A DNA stretch of 64,000 nucleotides. Source: Eulemur rufifrons. Taxonomy: Eukaryota; Chordata; Mammalia; Primates; Lemuridae. The notes beneath the pieces were generated by a model, which searched no databases, was not told the origin of the DNA, and was given only the letters and a program-made list of their open reading frames with translations. The position numbers and the translations under genes were made by a program. The stretch lies in NCBI RefSeq assembly GCF_041146395.1, contig NC_090997.1, positions 40,527,501-40,591,500 of the forward strand, given 5' to 3'. Positions 61,381-64,000 of this stretch are shown here, piece by piece (positions within the stretch are counted from its first letter, which is position 1; the number at the start of each line of letters is the position of its first letter).

Positions 61381-64000
61381 TTACTTGACCTTTTTCCAAA
61401 GGCAGGACTCCATTGTCTGGTCAAGGATCCTTAAAGGAACTACGGTCTGACCATCTGCTAAGGCTTTAGTTTTGTCACTGCTGTTTCAGTGTGGACACAG
61501 AAAGAGCTGATTTATTCACTTCTGTAAGGGTGCAAATTATGGAAATCCCAGTCAAGGCAATTTGGAACAATATGTAGATAATTCCTCCCTTAGCAAAGAA
61601 GAAAATAATCTGTCTTTCTATTTCTACTTGAAGACTATCTAAATTCAGCTTCAGTGTCCCTATCTGAAGAGTTCTCTGAAGCCATTAAGTAGCAGTCAAC
61701 ACTCTTTCACATTCTGAATGTGTTGTACTTTTCCTTGCATATTATGGCTTCAGACCATAGGTGCTGTGCTTTCCAAGAGGATAGCTTGATTGTGTCTTGC
61801 TATTACATAACAATGGTCATTCACTCTCTAGACTGCAGTATCTGCAGCACTCTTTACCCAACTGCCTCTACTATGCCATTGTCACATTTTAATTTTTCCA
61901 TTTCCAGTACAAAATTCTACCATATAGTTTGAGATGTTTTTCTATATATAATAGTAAAAAACTGGCTTAAACAAAATAGAAGTTTATTCATGTCTCAGGC
62001 AACAAAAGACATATGAGATCTAGGCTTCTTCCAATTCTCAGGTTCAATAAATTGAAATCATGATCCAAGCAATATGCTAGAGTTTCAGCTACACCCTCCT
62101 CTTCCAGTTAGTAGATTAAGAAAAGGGGCATGATAAAAGTGATCCTCTCTTAAATGAGAATTCTAGGAATTCACAGACAGCACTTCTGCTTATATCTCAT
62201 TAATTAAATATTAATATCAGTCATATGGCCACCTCCAGATTAAAGGGAGTCTCTTTATCATAGAGGAAATATGTCTAGCAAAAAATCAAGGTTCTAATTT
62301 CTAACAGAGAAAGAAAGAAGGGATATTCAGACAACTAGCAAACTCTGCCATTTGCTTATTGAGAATGAGCAAACTCATTAAACTTACTTCCAAGAGAAGA
62401 TAGACTATAAAATGATATTTTATTAACTTGAGTCAGAAAGCGTCACCAAGAATTACTACATACCATCCTGAAGACTTCAAGAACTATCTATCCTAAAGCA
62501 CTTAGCCTCATAACATGCTGCTAAAACACCCATAACCAAATCAGACATGACATCCAGCTGGACTTCTCCCAACCATCAGAGAATGTAGTGTAGCTTATGT
62601 CAAACAAAATGTTCTGGCAGATTAGTAAAGCTGTTGTTAACTTGAGCTAAAATGTGGGGAACATGATATATAGTGTTAAAACTCTCCTCTTGACAAAGCT
62701 CCCCACTACCCATTCCAACTTAGGAGAAAATGCTAAGCATCATATTCTTTGCCTTTGGTTAAATATCATACCCTCCCAAAGTATTGAATGGAATAAGTAT
62801 AAACAAACTTCAAATGTAAAAAATAAAATTAAGATCCCTAAAGTGATTGCAATTTCAAAATATGGACTAAACACATTATTTAAATACTATTATAGGGAAT
62901 TAAAAATCATTGACAGAAAATGTTTTAATCAGCTCTTCTGTTACATTCCATGAAGCTAAATCCAATTTGCATTCAAGGATTGAAGAAATTCCATGAAGAA
63001 ATTCCACAAGTCAGATAAATTATTTTCAGAGAATCGTATTGATTAGAATAGATCAGATTTCTGGCAGCTGACAAATTCAAATCTGTGATCCTGGGTTACA
63101 GCCTATGCACCCTTCTAGTGGCTTACTAGCCTAAGCAGGGTGTTGCGTGAGGCAGAGGCTTCTTTGTCAGTGCTCAAGTTTCAGCTGAATACCCATTACA
63201 GTTTAAGGACAACCTACTTGGAAGAAATGAGATCGGCTCCATAAACGCAGGCAAGACTTGTAAAGATAAATGGGTCCAAACTCTGTAGCTTTCGCTCGTC
63301 ATTTCAACTCAGAAAGACAAACAAACCTACAGATTGCCAAGGAGAAAACTAGTACCATAAGCTCAGTGGAGGAGAAGCAGCAATATCCAAAGAAATTTTT
63401 TGGAGGAGGAGGAAGGGAAGGAGGAGGAGGAGATGGGAGTGGGCAGAAGAAAATAAATCTAAGAAAAGATTGTGTTGGTCCAATTTCAAGATTTAAAGGG
63501 GTTGTTACCAAATCTGAAAACTGTGAGAGACTAATTTGGGGTAAAAATAATTCAACTCAAATTGTGGAAAACAGAAACTTCCAATGTATATACTATATTG
63601 GAGTTGGGCTGAATTTTTTCATAATCAAAAATATACTTTTCTATACTTATATATCTAGTAGTTGTAATGTACTGTTCTCAAAGTTAAATACTTTCTTCTC
63701 AGATCAGTGAATAAGTATTTAATAAATGCCTATTATATGGAGGCCACCCAGCTATATGCTCAGATACAATCAGCTGAATTTTATGAAGTCACATTCACAA
63801 ACTTCAAGGCTTCTAAAGATAAAGACAAAATAAAAAGTCTCATTTTATACCACTAACCTTTATTTTAATGTAACTCTACCTTTACTTTAACATTTCAAAG
63901 TGTTGAAAACTGGTTCACAGGGGTTATTGTCAATTATATATTCTTAGCACTTATAGCATTAAGGTGACAAGTACATTGGTCTTTGGAAATCATATGAAAA
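61381..64000. other. Unassigned sequence
   Basis: No supported gene. 61955-62370 ('aaaatagaagtttattcatg', 'gtctcaggcaacaaaagac', 'catatggccacctccagatt') resembles a dispersed repeat with the '…agaagtttatttctctctca' motif, family not known to me. The largest non-repeat open frame, 63270-63710 (146 codons), contains a GGA-rich simple tract (63403-63445) giving a glycine run and has no known domain. Confidence 0.4.

Overview
This window looks like noncoding mammalian nuclear DNA from a strepsirrhine primate, most likely a lemur. The evidence is five full-length dimeric Alu SINEs that all share an unusual A-rich linker (core AGAAAGAAATTATATGGACA) and a right arm containing 'GTGAGCTAGGCTGACGCCAC'. 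I know this form from lemur genomes, not from human Alus. Two short L1 3' ends also carry a 3' UTR of the lemur type. The sequence is AT-rich, has no bacterial-style operons, and contains the mammalian repeat classes MIR, L2, MER5A, MER20, MaLR and ERV-L LTRs.

I found no intact protein-coding gene and no convincing RNA gene. The longest open frames are L1 ORF2 remnants or their antisense shadows. The only decayed coding-like stretch outside known repeats is on the minus strand at about 1.70-2.21 kb; it is broken by stops and frame changes and I do not recognise it. The region reads as intergenic or deep intronic sequence.

Layout: 0-7 kb is mostly unassigned, with an ancient LTR-like repeat (3.5-4.0 kb) and an old L1 3' end (4.8-5.4 kb). 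7-17 kb has L2, MIR, MER5A and old L1 pieces plus a minus-strand Alu. 17.0-18.5 kb is a strepsirrhine-type L1 with an inverted 5' end and target-site duplications. 18.7-20.9 kb is an L2 split by MER20, followed by an MLT1 LTR split by an Alu. 22-31 kb contains MIR, two MaLR LTRs, a short L1 3' end with a perfect 17-bp duplication, compound microsatellites and an L1ME-type 3' end. 32.3-34.6 kb is a larger L1 with a 5' inversion. 35-37 kb is a nest of L2, MSTA LTR and two Alus. 38.9-41.1 kb has an LTR fragment, MER5A and a minus-strand L1 into which an internally deleted mariner transposon has inserted. 41-54 kb is mainly unassigned, with L2, MIR (including a perfect 17-bp hairpin), an Alu, an LTR-like repeat and a short L1. 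54-58 kb has an L1, a MIR and an L1ME-type element. 58-61.4 kb has L2, MaLR-like and ERV-L (MLT2-like) LTR sequence. The rest is largely unassigned.

The best candidates for a second look are the deletion-derivative mariner at 39602-40191 (near-perfect terminal inverted repeats, TA target duplications, transposase ends joined out of frame), three L1 copies whose structures fit twin-priming inversion, and the hairpin at 43701-43744. I see no sign of a new multi-gene biological system here.
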